From Aeromonas veronii (GTDB lineage Bacteria; Pseudomonadota; Gammaproteobacteria; Enterobacterales; Aeromonadaceae): a stretch of DNA of 64,000 nucleotides. The translations under genes were made by a program, and so were the position numbers. The stretch covers positions 3,525,501 through 3,589,500 of the forward strand of contig NZ_CP157875.1 of assembly GCF_040215105.1 (NCBI RefSeq), given 5' to 3'. Below the pieces are notes generated by a model. It worked only from the letters and a program-made list of their open reading frames with translations. It was not told where the DNA came from and ran no database searches. How positions within the stretch are numbered: position 1 is the first letter of the stretch; every line of letters begins with the position of its first letter. Shown one piece after another: positions 1 to 10,149 of this stretch.

Positions 1-178
1 CCGCCGCTTCCAGATAGCCGGCATGCTGGCCCTGCTGGTAGCCTGGATAGACTTCATCCACAGCAGCAACAGCCAGGCACACTGGCTGCCGCTGATGGCC
101 TTCGCCCTCCCCTTCCTCGCCTTGGCCATGCTGGTACTGGTGCGCGGCCTGCAAGCCTTCGGCCGCCAGAAGGGCTGA
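1..178 (+). CDS. C-terminal end of a small membrane protein (partial)
   Basis: An open frame enters the window at base 2 and stops at the TGA at 176-178, giving the last 58 residues of a protein. The visible part is strongly hydrophobic, with two likely membrane segments (around the Leu/Ala-rich stretch at residues 8-17 and a second at about 31-50), and ends in the basic tail GRQKG. No family is recognisable from this fragment. The next gene starts about 100 bases later with its own ribosome binding site, so they may or may not be co-transcribed. Confidence 0.6.
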   Translation, partial: RRFQIAGMLALLVAWIDFIHSSNSQAHWLPLMAFALPFLALAMLVLVRGLQAFGRQKG

Positions 179-274
179 GCCGCCCCTCCATTCCCGACAC
201 CTTTCCCTCCGACGACTTCCTGCCATACTGACAAACACGCCAAATTGATAAACAAATCAATTCAGGATCTGCCC

Positions 275-2032
275 ATGACAAAAGCGCTACCCGGATCGGT
301 CAAGGCCCCCCTGTTGTCCAGCCCCCTGCCTCCCCAGCAACTGCTACGCCTGTTCGACATGACGCCCTTCGGCATAGGAGTATTCGATCGGGAGTTCCGG
401 TGTCGCAGCGTCAATGGCCCCTTCGCCGAGATCTGTGGCGTTCCCCTCGCCCTTGGTCAAAGCCTGCTTGAACTGGATGAAACCGAGCTTCCCCTGCTGA
501 CCCCGCTGCTCGGTACACTGATCCATCGCGGGATCCCCCAGACAAAATGGGACCTTGGCCATTTCATCACCGGCCATCCTGCGCAACCCAGACACTGGCA
601 GGCAATCTGCAGCCCCATTCTGGACGCCAGCGGCGCGCCGGATGGTCTCTTGCTTATCGTGCGAGACATCGCTGAAGAACACCTATCCCATCATCAGGCC
701 GATCGACTGCAACTGGCGGAGGCGCGACTTCACCACCTCGCCTACCACGACCCCCTCACGGATCTCGGCAATCGCGCCCTGCTGCAGGAGCGACTCCTGC
801 AGGAAATCGCGCACTCCTGCCACCATGATGATGGCTTTGCCCTGCTGTTCATCGATCTCGACGGCTTCAAATTGATCAACGACACCCTGGGCCACGAGAG
901 CGGCGATCTCCTGCTCAAGCTGCTGGCCGGGCGCATTCGCCACCATCTTCGCCCCCGGGATCTCGCCGCCCGGCTCGGTGCCGACGAGTTTTTGGTGCTG
1001 ATCCCGGGCCTTCTTCAATCACAATCGCTGGCCGAGCGTATCGCGCAACTGCTGCAGGCATTGCACGAGCCAGCCGAGCTTGGACAGGAGCGGGTCACCC
1101 TCTCCGCCAGCATAGGTGTCGCCCTCTATCCGGAGCACGGTCAGACCCCGGACAGTCTCATCAGTGCGGCCAACAGCGCCATGCTGGCGGCCAAGCGACT
1201 CGGCCGCAATGGCCATCTGCTCTATGCCCCCGACATGGCCGAGCAGACGCGGGAACGCATGCTGCTGGAGCAGGGACTGATCGAGGCGGTGGCGCAGCAG
1301 CAGTTTCGCGTCCTCTACCAACCCATGGCCGATCTCACCAGCAACCGGCTGAGCGGGCTGGAGGCCCTGCTGCGCTGGCAGCACCCGCGCGAGGGGGTGA
1401 TCTCCCCCGCCCGCTTCATTCCGGTGGCCGAGCGATGCGGCCTCATCGAACAGATAGGGGAGTGGGTCATGCGCACCGCCTGCCAGCAGGGACAGCGCTG
1501 GCTGACGCAGGGGCTGGACGTGCCCAGGCTCTCCGTCAACGTGTCGGTCAGGGAGATGTGCGCCCCCGATTACGTGGAGAAAGTAGCGGCCATCTTGTCG
1601 GAGACGGGGTTCCCGGCAGAGCGGCTGGAAATCGAGGTCACCGAGAGCATCATCCAGAGCGTGGATCAGAGCCTGCGCCTGTTCACCCGCCTCAAGGCGC
1701 TGGGAGTCCAGATCGCCATCGATGACTTTGGTACCGGCTTCTCCTCCCTCGGCCTGCTCAAGACCCTGCCCATCGATCGCATCAAGATAGACAGATCCTT
1801 CGTGCAGGCCCTGCCCGACGACAAGCACAGCCGGGAACTGTGCCGCACCATAGTCCATCTGGCGGAGAGTCTCGGCATGGCCGTCACCGCCGAGGGGATA
1901 GAGACCCAGCCCCAGCGCCGGTTTTTGCAGTCCCTGCGCTGCGAGGAGGGGCAGGGCTATCTGTTCAGCCACCCCCTCTCCAAATCCCATCTGGCCAGCA
2001 AACTCGTCCCCCGGCACGGGGCCTGGTACTGA
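275..2032 (+). CDS. PAS-GGDEF-EAL cyclic-di-GMP signalling protein
   Basis: Probable c-di-GMP phosphodiesterase with an attached, altered cyclase domain (585 aa). An N-terminal PAS-like segment (about 20-135) has no membrane segment before it, so the protein should be cytosolic. The GGDEF domain (about 150-315) carries GADEF at 235-239 in place of GGDEF, while the inhibitory RxxD motif five residues upstream (RPRD) is intact. The EAL domain (about 330-575) keeps EALLRW (Glu363), the Asp pair in DDFGTG (483-484) and the Lys in DRIKID, so hydrolysis looks feasible. ATG 275 is preferred to the upstream TTG at 245 because AGGA lies 7 bases before it. The changed second glycine suggests a regulatory or weak cyclase half; this is inference. 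Confidence 0.9.
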   Translation: MTKALPGSVKAPLLSSPLPPQQLLRLFDMTPFGIGVFDREFRCRSVNGPFAEICGVPLALGQSLLELDETELPLLTPLLGTLIHRGIPQTKWDLGHFITGHPAQPRHWQAICSPILDASGAPDGLLLIVRDIAEEHLSHHQADRLQLAEARLHHLAYHDPLTDLGNRALLQERLLQEIAHSCHHDDGFALLFIDLDGFKLINDTLGHESGDLLLKLLAGRIRHHLRPRDLAARLGADEFLVLIPGLLQSQSLAERIAQLLQALHEPAELGQERVTLSASIGVALYPEHGQTPDSLISAANSAMLAAKRLGRNGHLLYAPDMAEQTRERMLLEQGLIEAVAQQQFRVLYQPMADLTSNRLSGLEALLRWQHPREGVISPARFIPVAERCGLIEQIGEWVMRTACQQGQRWLTQGLDVPRLSVNVSVREMCAPDYVEKVAAILSETGFPAERLEIEVTESIIQSVDQSLRLFTRLKALGVQIAIDDFGTGFSSLGLLKTLPIDRIKIDRSFVQALPDDKHSRELCRTIVHLAESLGMAVTAEGIETQPQRRFLQSLRCEEGQGYLFSHPLSKSHLASKLVPRHGAWY

Positions 2033-2048
2033 GCCCGCCTGTTCCATA

Positions 2049-2077
2049 GAGAAAGGGAGCCATCGGCTCCCTTTCTC
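2049..2077 (+). terminator. Intrinsic terminator after the GGDEF-EAL gene
   Basis: A perfect 13-bp inverted repeat (2049-2061 and 2065-2077) with a 3-base loop lies 17 bases after the stop codon. There is no long T-run after it, so its efficiency is uncertain. Confidence 0.7.
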
Positions 2078-2208
2078 GTTCCAGATGCCTTCCTTCCCTG
2101 CCGGCAGAAGCCGCAGTTCATCGCTATCCAAAAGTCTAATTGCCCTCGGGCACCAAAGGTATAAGTTGTTACTCAAACATTACAAGAATGTATTAAAAGG
2201 AGTGACAG

Positions 2209-4155
2209 ATGAGCGAGAGCAAGGTCTACCCGGTCAAGGCCCACATCGGTAAGAACGCCCTGCTGGACAAGGCAGGCTATGAGGCCATGTATCAGGCATC
2301 GGTGCAGGATCCCGAGGCCTTCTGGGGTGAGCAGGGCAAAATCATCGACTGGATGAAGCCCTACACCCGGGTCAAGAATACCTCCTACGATCCGGGCCAT
2401 GTCTCCATCAAGTGGTATGAAGATGGCCTGCTCAACGTCTCTGCCAACTGCCTTGATCGCCATCTGGCCGAGCGCGGCGACAAGGTCGCCATCATCTGGG
2501 AAGGGGACAACCCGGCCGAGGATCGCAAGCTGACCTATCGCGAGCTGCACACCGAGGTGTGCAAGTTTGCCAACGTGCTCAAGGCCCAGGGGGTCAGACG
2601 CGGTGACATGGTCTGCCTCTACATGCCCATGGTGCCGGAAGCCGCCATCGCCATGCTGGCCTGTACCCGCATCGGCGCCGTTCACAGCATCGTCTTCGGT
2701 GGCTTCTCGCCAGAGGCTTTGGCCGGTCGCATCATCGACTCCGGCTCCTCCATCGTCATCACCGCCGATGAGGGCTTGCGTGGCGGTCGCCCCATCCCCC
2801 TCAAGAAGAACGTGGATGAAGCCCTCACCAACCCCGAGACCCGGGTCAACAAGGTCATCGTCCTCAAGCGCACCGGCGGCCAGGTCGCCTGGCACAGCCA
2901 TCGCGATCTCTGGTGGCACGACGCCGTCGCGAGCGTCAGTACGGATTGCCCTCCCGAAGCCATGGGCGCAGAGGATCCGCTGTTCGTGCTCTACACCTCG
3001 GGTTCCACCGGCAAGCCCAAGGGGGTGCTGCACACCACGGGCGGCTACCTGGTCTACGCCAGCCTCACCTTCAAGTACGTGTTCGACTACCACGAGGAGG
3101 ACATCTACTGGTGTACCGCCGACGTGGGTTGGGTCACCGGCCACTCCTATCTGGTTTACGGGCCGCTTGCCAACGGCGCCACCACCCTCATGTTCGAAGG
3201 GGTGCCGAACTACCCGGCCACCAACCGCATGAGTCAGGTGGTGGACAAACATAACGTCAGCATCCTCTACACGGCGCCGACCGCCATTCGCGCCCTGATG
3301 GCCAAGGGTAAAGAAGCGGTGGAAGGCACCTCCCGTTCCAGCCTGCGCATCATGGGATCCGTGGGTGAGCCCATCAACCCGGAAGCCTGGGAGTGGTACT
3401 ACCGCACCATAGGGGACGAGCGTTGCCCCATCGTCGATACTTGGTGGCAGACCGAGACCGGCGGCATCCTCATCAGCCCCCTGCCCGGCGTCACCGATCT
3501 GAAACCCGGCTCCGCCACTCGCCCCTTCTTCGGAGTGCAGCCGGCCCTGGTGGACAACCTGGGCGAGCCGCTGGACGGTGCCACCGAGGGCAACCTGGTG
3601 ATCACCGACTCCTGGCCCGGCCAGATGCGCACCGTGTTTGGCGATCACGAGCGCTTCGAGCAGACCTACTTCTCCACCTTCCCCGGTCGCTACTTCACCG
3701 GCGACGGTGCCCGTCGCGACAACGATGGCTACTACTGGATCACCGGTCGGGTGGATGATGTACTGAACGTCTCCGGCCACCGCATGGGCACCGCCGAGAT
3801 CGAATCTGCCCTGGTGGCCCATCCGAAAATTGCCGAAGCCGCCGTGGTGGGAGTGCCCCACGAGATCAAGGGCCAGGGCATCTATGCCTATGTCACCCTG
3901 ATCGCCGGGGAAGAGCCGAGCCGCGAGCTGCATAAAGAGGTGAAGGAGTGGGTGCGCAAGGAGATCGGCGCCATCGCCACGCCGGACGTGATCCACTGGG
4001 CCGAGGGGCTGCCCAAGACCCGCTCCGGCAAGATCATGCGCCGCATCTTGCGCAAGATAGCCACCGGTGAGACCGACAGCCTGGGGGATATCTCCACCCT
4101 GGCGGATCCGGGAGTCGTGGACAAGCTTATCCGCGAGAAGTCAGAGGCGGCTTGA
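2209..4155 (+). CDS. acs: Acetyl-CoA synthetase
   Basis: AMP-forming acetate:CoA ligase, making acetyl-CoA from acetate, ATP and CoA in the cytosol (648 aa, usual family length). Visible motifs are the phosphate-binding loop [11 protein letters not shown] (about 263-273), the WWQTETGG adenylate motif (about 413-420), [10 protein letters not shown], and the C-terminal [11 protein letters not shown], whose Lys is the residue controlled by acetylation in Salmonella Acs. The start is supported by AAAAGGAG 7 bases upstream of ATG 2209. The gene stands alone between two terminators. In enterics acs is under CRP control; no clear CRP site could be assigned here. Confidence 0.97.
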   Translation: MSESKVYPVKAHIGKNALLDKAGYEAMYQASVQDPEAFWGEQGKIIDWMKPYTRVKNTSYDPGHVSIKWYEDGLLNVSANCLDRHLAERGDKVAIIWEGDNPAEDRKLTYRELHTEVCKFANVLKAQGVRRGDMVCLYMPMVPEAAIAMLACTRIGAVHSIVFGGFSPEALAGRIIDSGSSIVITADEGLRGGRPIPLKKNVDEALTNPETRVNKVIVLKRTGGQVAWHSHRDLWWHDAVASVSTDCPPEAMGAEDPLFVLYTSGSTGKPKGVLHTTGGYLVYASLTFKYVFDYHEEDIYWCTADVGWVTGHSYLVYGPLANGATTLMFEGVPNYPATNRMSQVVDKHNVSILYTAPTAIRALMAKGKEAVEGTSRSSLRIMGSVGEPINPEAWEWYYRTIGDERCPIVDTWWQTETGGILISPLPGVTDLKPGSATRPFFGVQPALVDNLGEPLDGATEGNLVITDSWPGQMRTVFGDHERFEQTYFSTFPGRYFTGDGARRDNDGYYWITGRVDDVLNVSGHRMGTAEIESALVAHPKIAEAAVVGVPHEIKGQGIYAYVTLIAGEEPSRELHKEVKEWVRKEIGAIATPDVIHWAEGLPKTRSGKIMRRILRKIATGETDSLGDISTLADPGVVDKLIREKSEAA

Positions 4156-4173
4156 GTCCACTCCTGACGTCCC

Positions 4174-4200
4174 ACAAAGCCGGCCTCGCGCCGGCTTTGT
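4174..4200 (+). terminator. Intrinsic terminator of acs
   Basis: An 11-bp perfect stem (4174-4184 and 4190-4200) with a 5-base loop lies 18 bases after the acs stop and ends in TTTGT. Confidence 0.8.
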
Positions 4201-4418
4201 CGTCTCTGTCGTCCGGCTTTAGCAATAGGGCCCAGATAGAACAAAAAACGAACAGATGTAGAGATTAGACCAGTAAAATGCTGCGATTTTTCACGAAATC
4301 AATATAATTGCGAAATCTGTGTGCCAGGGCACATCGAATTGCGCAGAAAATGGCTAGATTTCTGATAGTCCACAGATAGCCGACAGATGGCAGCATTATC
4401 ATCGAGGATGTACACAAT

Positions 4419-4868
4419 ATGTCGCAACATCACCGAATTCTCCTGCTCAATGGTCCCAACCTGAATCTGTTGGGCAAGCGGGAGCCGGGTATCTACGGCA
4501 GCAAGACGCTCGATGAGATCGTCGCCGATCTGCAGCAGAGCGCCGGCGAACTCGGTGTCACGCTGGAACATCTGCAATCCAACGCCGAACATGAGTTGAT
4601 AGGCCGTATCCATCAGGCCATGGGCCAGGTGGACTACATCATCATCAACCCGGCCGCCTTCACCCACACCAGCGTCGCCCTGCGCGATGCCCTGCTGGGT
4701 GTCGCCATCCCCTTCATCGAGGTTCACCTGTCAAATGTTCATGCCAGGGAGCCTTTCCGTCATCACTCCTATCTGTCCGATGTGGCCAAGGGCGTGATCT
4801 GTGGGCTGGGTGCCGATGGCTACCAATTCGCTTTAACCGCGGCCGTGCACCAGTTGCGCGCGGCTTGA
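4419..4868 (+). CDS. aroQ: 3-dehydroquinate dehydratase, type II
   Basis: Third step of the shikimate pathway: dehydration of 3-dehydroquinate to 3-dehydroshikimate (149 aa, typical of the small dodecameric type II enzyme). The N-terminal [17 protein letters not shown] stretch contains the catalytic Arg and Tyr region; [16 protein letters not shown] and the [15 protein letters not shown] stretch with its conserved His and Arg are present. GAGGA lies about 10 bases before ATG 4419. It sits 36 bases upstream of accB, the aroQ-accB-accC order common in gammaproteobacteria, so the three genes are probably one operon. Confidence 0.97.
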   Translation: MSQHHRILLLNGPNLNLLGKREPGIYGSKTLDEIVADLQQSAGELGVTLEHLQSNAEHELIGRIHQAMGQVDYIIINPAAFTHTSVALRDALLGVAIPFIEVHLSNVHAREPFRHHSYLSDVAKGVICGLGADGYQFALTAAVHQLRAA

Positions 4869-4904
4869 TAATCACTGATCAGATAAAGAAGAAAGAGAAT
4901 GCTA

Positions 4905-5363
4905 ATGGATATCCGCAAAATCAAGAAGCTGATTGAACTGGTTGAAGAGTCCGGCATCGCCGAGCTGGAAATCTCCGAAGGGGAAGAGTCCGTTCGCATC
5001 AGCCGCAATTTCTCCGGCCAGGTTAGCGTTGCCCCGCAGATGATGATGCCGGCTCCGGCTCAGCAAGTGGCCGCCCCGGTTGCCGCCGTTGCCCCGACCG
5101 CAGCCCCTGCCGCCGATGCCGCCCCGAGCGGTCATCTGATGCGCTCCCCCATGGTGGGCTCCTTCTACCGCTCCTCCAGCCCGGAAGCCAAGCCGTTTGT
5201 GGAAGTGGGTCAGCACGTCAATGTCGGCGATACCCTGTGCATCGTCGAAGCCATGAAAATGATGAACCAAATCGAGTCTGACAAGGCCGGTGTGATCAAA
5301 GCGATCCTGGTTGAAAATGGTCAGGCCGTCGAATTCGACGAGCCGCTGTTCATCATCGAATAA
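4905..5363 (+). CDS. accB: Biotin carboxyl carrier protein of acetyl-CoA carboxylase
   Basis: Carries the biotin that shuttles carboxyl groups between AccC and the carboxyltransferase AccAD in the first step of fatty acid synthesis (152 aa). It has the [12 protein letters not shown] start, a flexible Ala/Pro-rich linker (about 45-75) and a C-terminal biotinyl domain with the attachment motif EAMKMMN. The second ATG (4905) is chosen over ATG 4899 because the resulting N-terminus matches E. coli AccB and has AAAGAGA 6 bases upstream. accC follows after 15 bases, so the two are co-transcribed. Confidence 0.97.
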   Translation: MDIRKIKKLIELVEESGIAELEISEGEESVRISRNFSGQVSVAPQMMMPAPAQQVAAPVAAVAPTAAPAADAAPSGHLMRSPMVGSFYRSSSPEAKPFVEVGQHVNVGDTLCIVEAMKMMNQIESDKAGVIKAILVENGQAVEFDEPLFIIE

Positions 5364-5378
5364 GGGAAAACGCCACCC

Positions 5379-6719
5379 ATGTTGGACAAAGTAGTCATCG
5401 CCAACCGAGGTGAAATTGCCCTGCGGATCCTGCGCGCCTGCAAAGAGCTCGGGATCAAGACAGTGGCCGTTCACTCCACCGCCGACCGGGAGCTCAAGCA
5501 TGTGCTCCTGGCCGATGAAACCATCTGCATCGGCAAGCCTGCCAGCGGCGAATCCTACCTCAACGTGCCGGCCATCATCGCCGCCGCCGAGGTGACCGGT
5601 GCCGTCGCCATCCACCCGGGCTACGGCTTCCTCTCCGAGAACGCCGATTTTGCCGAAGTGGTCGAGAAATCCGGCTTCATCTTCATCGGCCCGCGCGCCG
5701 AGACCATTCGCCTGATGGGTGACAAGGTTTCCGCCATCGAGGCGATGAAGAAGGCAGGCGTCCCCTGCGTACCCGGCTCCGACGGCCCGGTGGACAACGA
5801 TGCCAAGCGCAACGCCACCATCGCCAAGCGGATCGGTTACCCCGTGATCATCAAGGCCGCCGGTGGCGGTGGTGGTCGTGGCATGCGGGTGGTGCGCAAC
5901 GAGGCCGAACTGGCCGGTGCCATCGCCCTGACCAAGTCCGAGGCGGGCCAGTTCTTCAAGAACGACATGGTCTACATGGAGAAGTACCTGGAGAACCCGC
6001 GCCACATCGAGATCCAGGTGTTGGCAGATGGCCAGGGTACCGCCCTCTATCTGGGCGAGCGGGACTGCTCCATGCAGCGTCGCCACCAGAAGGTCGTGGA
6101 AGAAGCGCCGGCCCCCGGCATCACCGAAGAGATGCGCAAGTTCATCGGCGAGCGCTGCGTTCGCGCCTGTCTGGAGATCGGCTACCGCGGTGCGGGCACC
6201 TTCGAGTTCCTGTACGAGAATGGCGAGTTCTACTTCATCGAGATGAACACCCGGATCCAGGTCGAGCACCCGGTCACCGAGATGGTCACCGGTGTGGATC
6301 TCATCAAGGAGCAGCTGCGCATCGCCGCCGGCCAGCCCCTGTCCATCACCCAGCAGGACATCCGCCTGCGTGGCCACGCCATCGAGTGCCGGATCAATGC
6401 CGAAGATCCCGCGACCTTCATGCCGTCTCCGGGCCTCATCCAGCGCTTCCATGCGCCGGGTGGTCTGGGTGTGCGCTGGGAGTCCCACATCTATGCGGGC
6501 TACAAGGTGCCCCCCTACTACGACTCCATGATCGGCAAGCTGATCTGTTACGGTGAAAACCGTGACGTCGCCATCGCCCGCATGCGTCACGCCCTCGACG
6601 AGCTGGTGGTGGAAGGGATCAAGACCAACATCGCCCTGCAAAAAGAGATCATGAAGGACGAGAACTTCCAGCACGGTGGCACCAACATCCACTACCTGCA
6701 CAAGAAGTTGGGTCTGTAA
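5379..6719 (+). CDS. accC: Biotin carboxylase subunit of acetyl-CoA carboxylase
   Basis: ATP-dependent carboxylation of AccB-bound biotin (446 aa, the usual size). It has a Rossmann-like N-terminal domain ([18 protein letters not shown]), an ATP-grasp domain with the glycine-rich loop [11 protein letters not shown] (about 159-169), the conserved catalytic block [16 protein letters not shown] (about 286-301), and a C-terminal domain containing [14 protein letters not shown]. Initiation at ATG 5379 follows a TAAGGGA sequence that overlaps the accB stop region. It is the last gene of aroQ-accB-accC, since a strong terminator follows. Confidence 0.98.
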   Translation: MLDKVVIANRGEIALRILRACKELGIKTVAVHSTADRELKHVLLADETICIGKPASGESYLNVPAIIAAAEVTGAVAIHPGYGFLSENADFAEVVEKSGFIFIGPRAETIRLMGDKVSAIEAMKKAGVPCVPGSDGPVDNDAKRNATIAKRIGYPVIIKAAGGGGGRGMRVVRNEAELAGAIALTKSEAGQFFKNDMVYMEKYLENPRHIEIQVLADGQGTALYLGERDCSMQRRHQKVVEEAPAPGITEEMRKFIGERCVRACLEIGYRGAGTFEFLYENGEFYFIEMNTRIQVEHPVTEMVTGVDLIKEQLRIAAGQPLSITQQDIRLRGHAIECRINAEDPATFMPSPGLIQRFHAPGGLGVRWESHIYAGYKVPPYYDSMIGKLICYGENRDVAIARMRHALDELVVEGIKTNIALQKEIMKDENFQHGGTNIHYLHKKLGL

Positions 6720-6766
6720 CCGACACGTTATACAGGGATTGCTTGGTCCCCCGGGATCGGCAACGC

Positions 6767-6796
6767 AAAAAGGGCCATGGCGACATGGCCCTTTTT
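6767..6796 (+). terminator. Intrinsic terminator of aroQ-accBC
   Basis: A 13-bp perfect stem (6767-6779 and 6784-6796) with loop GCGA ends in six T residues, 47 bases after the accC stop. Confidence 0.9.
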
Positions 6797-6834
6797 TGTT
6801 ATTCTTGCGCCCCGCTCACTCGTCGGAGGCCAAG

Positions 6835-7173
6835 GTGAACCGTTTCGCACTCGCCCGTCGGGAAGCAGCCCTCTGTCTGCTGCTCACCCTGCTCTATTTT
6901 GCCGCCTGGTACGGCTCTGCCTATTTCATCCCCGAGGATATGGAACTCTGGGACATGCCACTCTGGTTTGTACTCAGCTGCATCCTGATGCCGTTGCTGT
7001 TCATCGGCCTGTGCGCCCTCATGGTGGATCACCTCTTCGTCGACATCCCCCTGGATACCGAAGAGCCGGTCGATTCCCCCCAGCAAGGTACCGGCACTCA
7101 GGGTCCAGCCATGGGCCAGACACCCCACGAGTCCTCATCCGACAGCAAGGAGCCCCGCCGCCATGAATCTTGA
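6835..7173 (+). CDS. yhdT: YhdT family small membrane protein (DUF997)
   Basis: Inner membrane protein of unknown function found directly upstream of panF in many gammaproteobacteria (112 aa). Two hydrophobic segments are visible (about 12-31 and 43-65), followed by a hydrophilic tail rich in Gln, Ser and Pro. The start is GTG 6835, supported by GGAG upstream; no ATG gives a full first membrane segment. The 3' end overlaps the panF start by 11 bases, so the two are translationally coupled. The conserved linkage suggests a role with the pantothenate transporter, but none is proven. Confidence 0.9.
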   Translation: MNRFALARREAALCLLLTLLYFAAWYGSAYFIPEDMELWDMPLWFVLSCILMPLLFIGLCALMVDHLFVDIPLDTEEPVDSPQQGTGTQGPAMGQTPHESSSDSKEPRRHES

Positions 7174-8629
7174 GTTGATGCTGCCGCTCATCGTCTACCT
7201 GGTCCTGGTACTGGGGGTCGGCTACTGGGCCAGCCGCCATCGCGTCGGCGGCGACTTCGTGCAGGAGTACTTCATCGGCAATCGCAGCATGGGCGGCCTG
7301 GTGCTGGCCATGACGCTGGTGGCGACCTATACGTCCGCATCGTCCTTTATCGGCGGGCCGGGCGCCGCCTACAAGATTGGCCTCGGCTGGGTGTTGCTGG
7401 CGATGATCCAGCTGCCCACCGTCTGGCTCACCCTGGGGGTGCTTGGCAAGAAGTTCGCCATCATCGCCCGCCGGGTCAATGCGGTGACCATCAACGACAT
7501 GCTGTGGGCCCGTTATCGCAGCAAATGGGTGGTGGTGCTGGGCTCGGTCACCATCATCCTGGCCTTTATCGCCACCATGGTGGTGCAGTTCATCGGCGGG
7601 GCACGCCTGCTGGAGACCGCGACAGGCCTCAGTTATCAGCAGGGTCTGCTACTTTTTGCCAGCTGCGTGCTACTTTATACCGTCATAGGCGGGTTCAGGG
7701 CCGTGGTCATGACGGATGCCCTGCAGGGGATCATCATGCTGATCGGCACCGGCGCCCTGCTGGCGGGGATCCTGGTGGCCGGTGACGGCCTGCCAAACCT
7801 CATCCATCAGCTCAAGGAGATCGACCCCAAGCTGGTGAGCCCGCAAGGGGCTGGCGACATGCTGACCCAGCCCTTCATGCTGAGCTTCTGGGTGCTGGTC
7901 TGCATCGGGGTGGTGGGGTTGCCCCACTCCGCCCTGCGCTGCTTCGGCTACCGGGACAGCAAGGCGCTGCACCGTGGCATCCTCATCGGCACCGTCGTCA
8001 GCGCCCTGCTGATGTTCGGCATGCACCTGGCTGGGGCGCTCGGTCGTGCCATCCTGCCCGGCATGGACAGCCCGGACAAGATCATGCCCTCCCTGATGAT
8101 GGAGGTGCTGCCCCCCTGGCTCGCCGGGGTCTTCCTGGCGGCCCCCATGGCGGCCATCATGTCCACCATCGACTCCCAGCTCATCCAGGCCTCGGCAACC
8201 CTGGTCAAGGATCTCTACCTCAACTATCTCAGTCCTAAAAATGAACGGCAGGAGAAACTGGAAGTACGGGTGCCGCGCCTCTCCCTGCTCTGCACCCTGA
8301 TCCTCGGCACCCTGGTGCTGGTGGCGGCCCTGCAGCCCCCCGAGATGATCATCTGGCTCAATCTGCTCGCCTTTGGCGGCCTGCAAGCGGTCTTCCTCTG
8401 GCCCCTGGTGCTCGGCCTCTACTGGTCCAGGGCTAACGGCCCCGGCGCCCTGGCTAGCATGGTGAGCGGCATTCTCTGCTACGGGGTCCTGAGTCAGTGG
8501 GGGATCAAGCTGGCCGGTCTGCACGCCATCGTCCCCAGCCTGACCCTCGGGCTCATCGCCTTCATTCTGGTCAGCCTGTTGACGGCCCCCCCGGATCAAA
8601 GCGTGCGGCGCTTATTTGATCAGAAATAA
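7163..8629 (+). CDS. panF: Sodium/pantothenate symporter
   Basis: Na+-coupled uptake of pantothenate, the precursor of CoA and of the acyl carrier arm (488 aa). A solute:sodium symporter family protein with about 13 hydrophobic helices; the family block GNRSMGGLVLAMTLVATYTS (about 33-52) and the GGFRAVVMTDALQG stretch are clear. It overlaps yhdT by 11 bases. In E. coli the operon continues into prmA; here prmA lies 4 kb further on, behind a PTS gene, a LysR gene and a dehydrogenase gene. No terminator is obvious between panF and the PTS gene. Confidence 0.97.
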   Translation: MNLELMLPLIVYLVLVLGVGYWASRHRVGGDFVQEYFIGNRSMGGLVLAMTLVATYTSASSFIGGPGAAYKIGLGWVLLAMIQLPTVWLTLGVLGKKFAIIARRVNAVTINDMLWARYRSKWVVVLGSVTIILAFIATMVVQFIGGARLLETATGLSYQQGLLLFASCVLLYTVIGGFRAVVMTDALQGIIMLIGTGALLAGILVAGDGLPNLIHQLKEIDPKLVSPQGAGDMLTQPFMLSFWVLVCIGVVGLPHSALRCFGYRDSKALHRGILIGTVVSALLMFGMHLAGALGRAILPGMDSPDKIMPSLMMEVLPPWLAGVFLAAPMAAIMSTIDSQLIQASATLVKDLYLNYLSPKNERQEKLEVRVPRLSLLCTLILGTLVLVAALQPPEMIIWLNLLAFGGLQAVFLWPLVLGLYWSRANGPGALASMVSGILCYGVLSQWGIKLAGLHAIVPSLTLGLIAFILVSLLTAPPDQSVRRLFDQK

Positions 8630-8718
8630 CAAAGCGCGCAATAAAGAGCACATTTTCTATCCCCAAATGGGTGCAAGGCGGGTAAACTGTGCGCCACGTC
8701 ACAAAACAGCCAGTTCAC

Positions 8719-10131
8719 ATGCCTGCACCGACAGCCAGACAAACCCTGACCCAGGCCCTGCAACGGCTCGGCTATGCCCTGCTGTTGCCGGTCTCCATCC
8801 TGCCCCTGGCCGCCTTGCTGCATCGGCTCGGCCAGCCGGATGTGCTGGATCTCGCCGTGCTCTCCCTCGCCGGTCAGGCCCTGTTCGGCCAGATGCCCCT
8901 CATCTATGCAGTGGCCATCGCCTTTGGCCTGAGCAGGCAGGGGCAGGGGATCCAGGCGCTGGCGGGGGCGATCAACTTCCTGCTGCTGAGTTCGGCATTC
9001 AACACCCTCTCTCCCGGCCTGCATGCGGACATGATCTGCGGCATCCTCGCCGGGCTCACCACGGCACTCATCTTCTCCTGGTCCCGCACCCTGCGCCTGC
9101 CTGGCTGGCTGCGCCCGCTGCAGGAAGATCTCCCCGGCCTGCTGATCTCGGCCCTCGCCTGCCTGCTGCTGGTGATCCCGCTGTTTCTGTTCTGGCCCAT
9201 GCTGGAAGCGGGCATAAGCCAGGTTGACACCCACCTGCTCACTACCCCTTTTGGCGCCTTCTGCTACGGCGTGCTGAACCGGCTGCTGATCCCCCTCGGT
9301 CTGCACCAGGTGCTGGGCAGTCTGGTGGGACTGGGTGAGAGCAACCTGCAGGCACTGGCCAGCGCCCAGCCCCTGCACGAGGGCTACTTCGCCGGTCTCT
9401 ACCCTGTCATCATGTTCGGCCTGCCGGGGGCCTGTTTCGCCATCTGGGTCCATCGCAAACGCCTGCAACGCCTGCCACAGGGGGGCATGCTGCTCACCCT
9501 GGCCCTCACCTCGGCGCTGGTGGGGATCACCGAGCCCATCGAGTTTCTGTTTGCCTTCACCGCCCCCTGGCTGTTCCTGGCCCACACCCTGCTGACCGGG
9601 ATCTCCTTCGCGGTCTGCAGCGGCCTTGGCATCAAGGTGGGCAGTTACTTCTCCGCCGGGCTGCTGGATCTGGTGTTGAGCTACGCCGCCGGGGAGCACA
9701 GCTTCTGGCTCATTCCCCTCGGCATCCTCTTCTTCGTCGCCTATGCCCTGCTCTTCTCCCTGCTGCTGGAGCGCTCCCCACTCAGCCTGCCAAGCCGTAC
9801 CCTGGCCGAGGATCTGCCCCAGCTCGCCAATGTGACCCCCACCGATCCCCAGATGCTGGCCATCCAGTTTCTCAAGGTGCTGGGAGGCATGGACAACCTG
9901 CAGGCCATGAGTGTCTGTCTGACCCGCCTGAGCCTGAGAGTCGGCGACATGACCCTGGTGGATCAGAGTCGCCTCACCGCCCTTGGCAGCCTGTCGTGGA
10001 TAGTGCTCAACGACCATCAGCTGGTGCTGGTGCTGGGTCCCAACGCGGGGCTCATCGAGGGGCAGATCCGCATGCTGGCAGAGCGCCAGTCCGTCCCCCT
10101 CGGCCTCGAGCCGGGCAAGGCCCAGCCCTAG
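8719..10131 (+). CDS. PTS permease EIIBC, glucose/N-acetylglucosamine family, substrate unknown
   Basis: Phosphotransferase-system sugar permease with fused C and B domains (470 aa). The N-terminal EIIC domain (about 10-350) has roughly ten hydrophobic segments and the family motif GITEPIEF (269-276). The C-terminal EIIB domain (about 378-455) keeps the phosphorylatable cysteine at 400 in SVCLTRL, so it should be active. There is no EIIA domain and no EIIA gene nearby, so a general EIIA (Crr type) must donate phosphate. ATG 8719 matches the usual N-terminus (ALQRLGYALLLPVSILP); a GTG at 8689 in frame is the alternative. No sugar-processing gene is adjacent, so the substrate cannot be named. 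Confidence 0.88.
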   Translation: MPAPTARQTLTQALQRLGYALLLPVSILPLAALLHRLGQPDVLDLAVLSLAGQALFGQMPLIYAVAIAFGLSRQGQGIQALAGAINFLLLSSAFNTLSPGLHADMICGILAGLTTALIFSWSRTLRLPGWLRPLQEDLPGLLISALACLLLVIPLFLFWPMLEAGISQVDTHLLTTPFGAFCYGVLNRLLIPLGLHQVLGSLVGLGESNLQALASAQPLHEGYFAGLYPVIMFGLPGACFAIWVHRKRLQRLPQGGMLLTLALTSALVGITEPIEFLFAFTAPWLFLAHTLLTGISFAVCSGLGIKVGSYFSAGLLDLVLSYAAGEHSFWLIPLGILFFVAYALLFSLLLERSPLSLPSRTLAEDLPQLANVTPTDPQMLAIQFLKVLGGMDNLQAMSVCLTRLSLRVGDMTLVDQSRLTALGSLSWIVLNDHQLVLVLGPNAGLIEGQIRMLAERQSVPLGLEPGKAQP

Positions 10132-10149
10132 TCCTGCTGGCGCCAGCTT

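Noticed and set aside
2173-3996. 607-codon open frame on the minus strand opposite acs
   Set aside because: It is the shadow of a GC-rich gene: low-complexity Gly/Val/His/Asp-rich translation, no ribosome binding site and full overlap with an unmistakable acs.
4902-6701. 599-codon minus-strand frame opposite accB-accC
   Set aside because: Same antisense artefact; it spans two genes and has no domain-like sequence.
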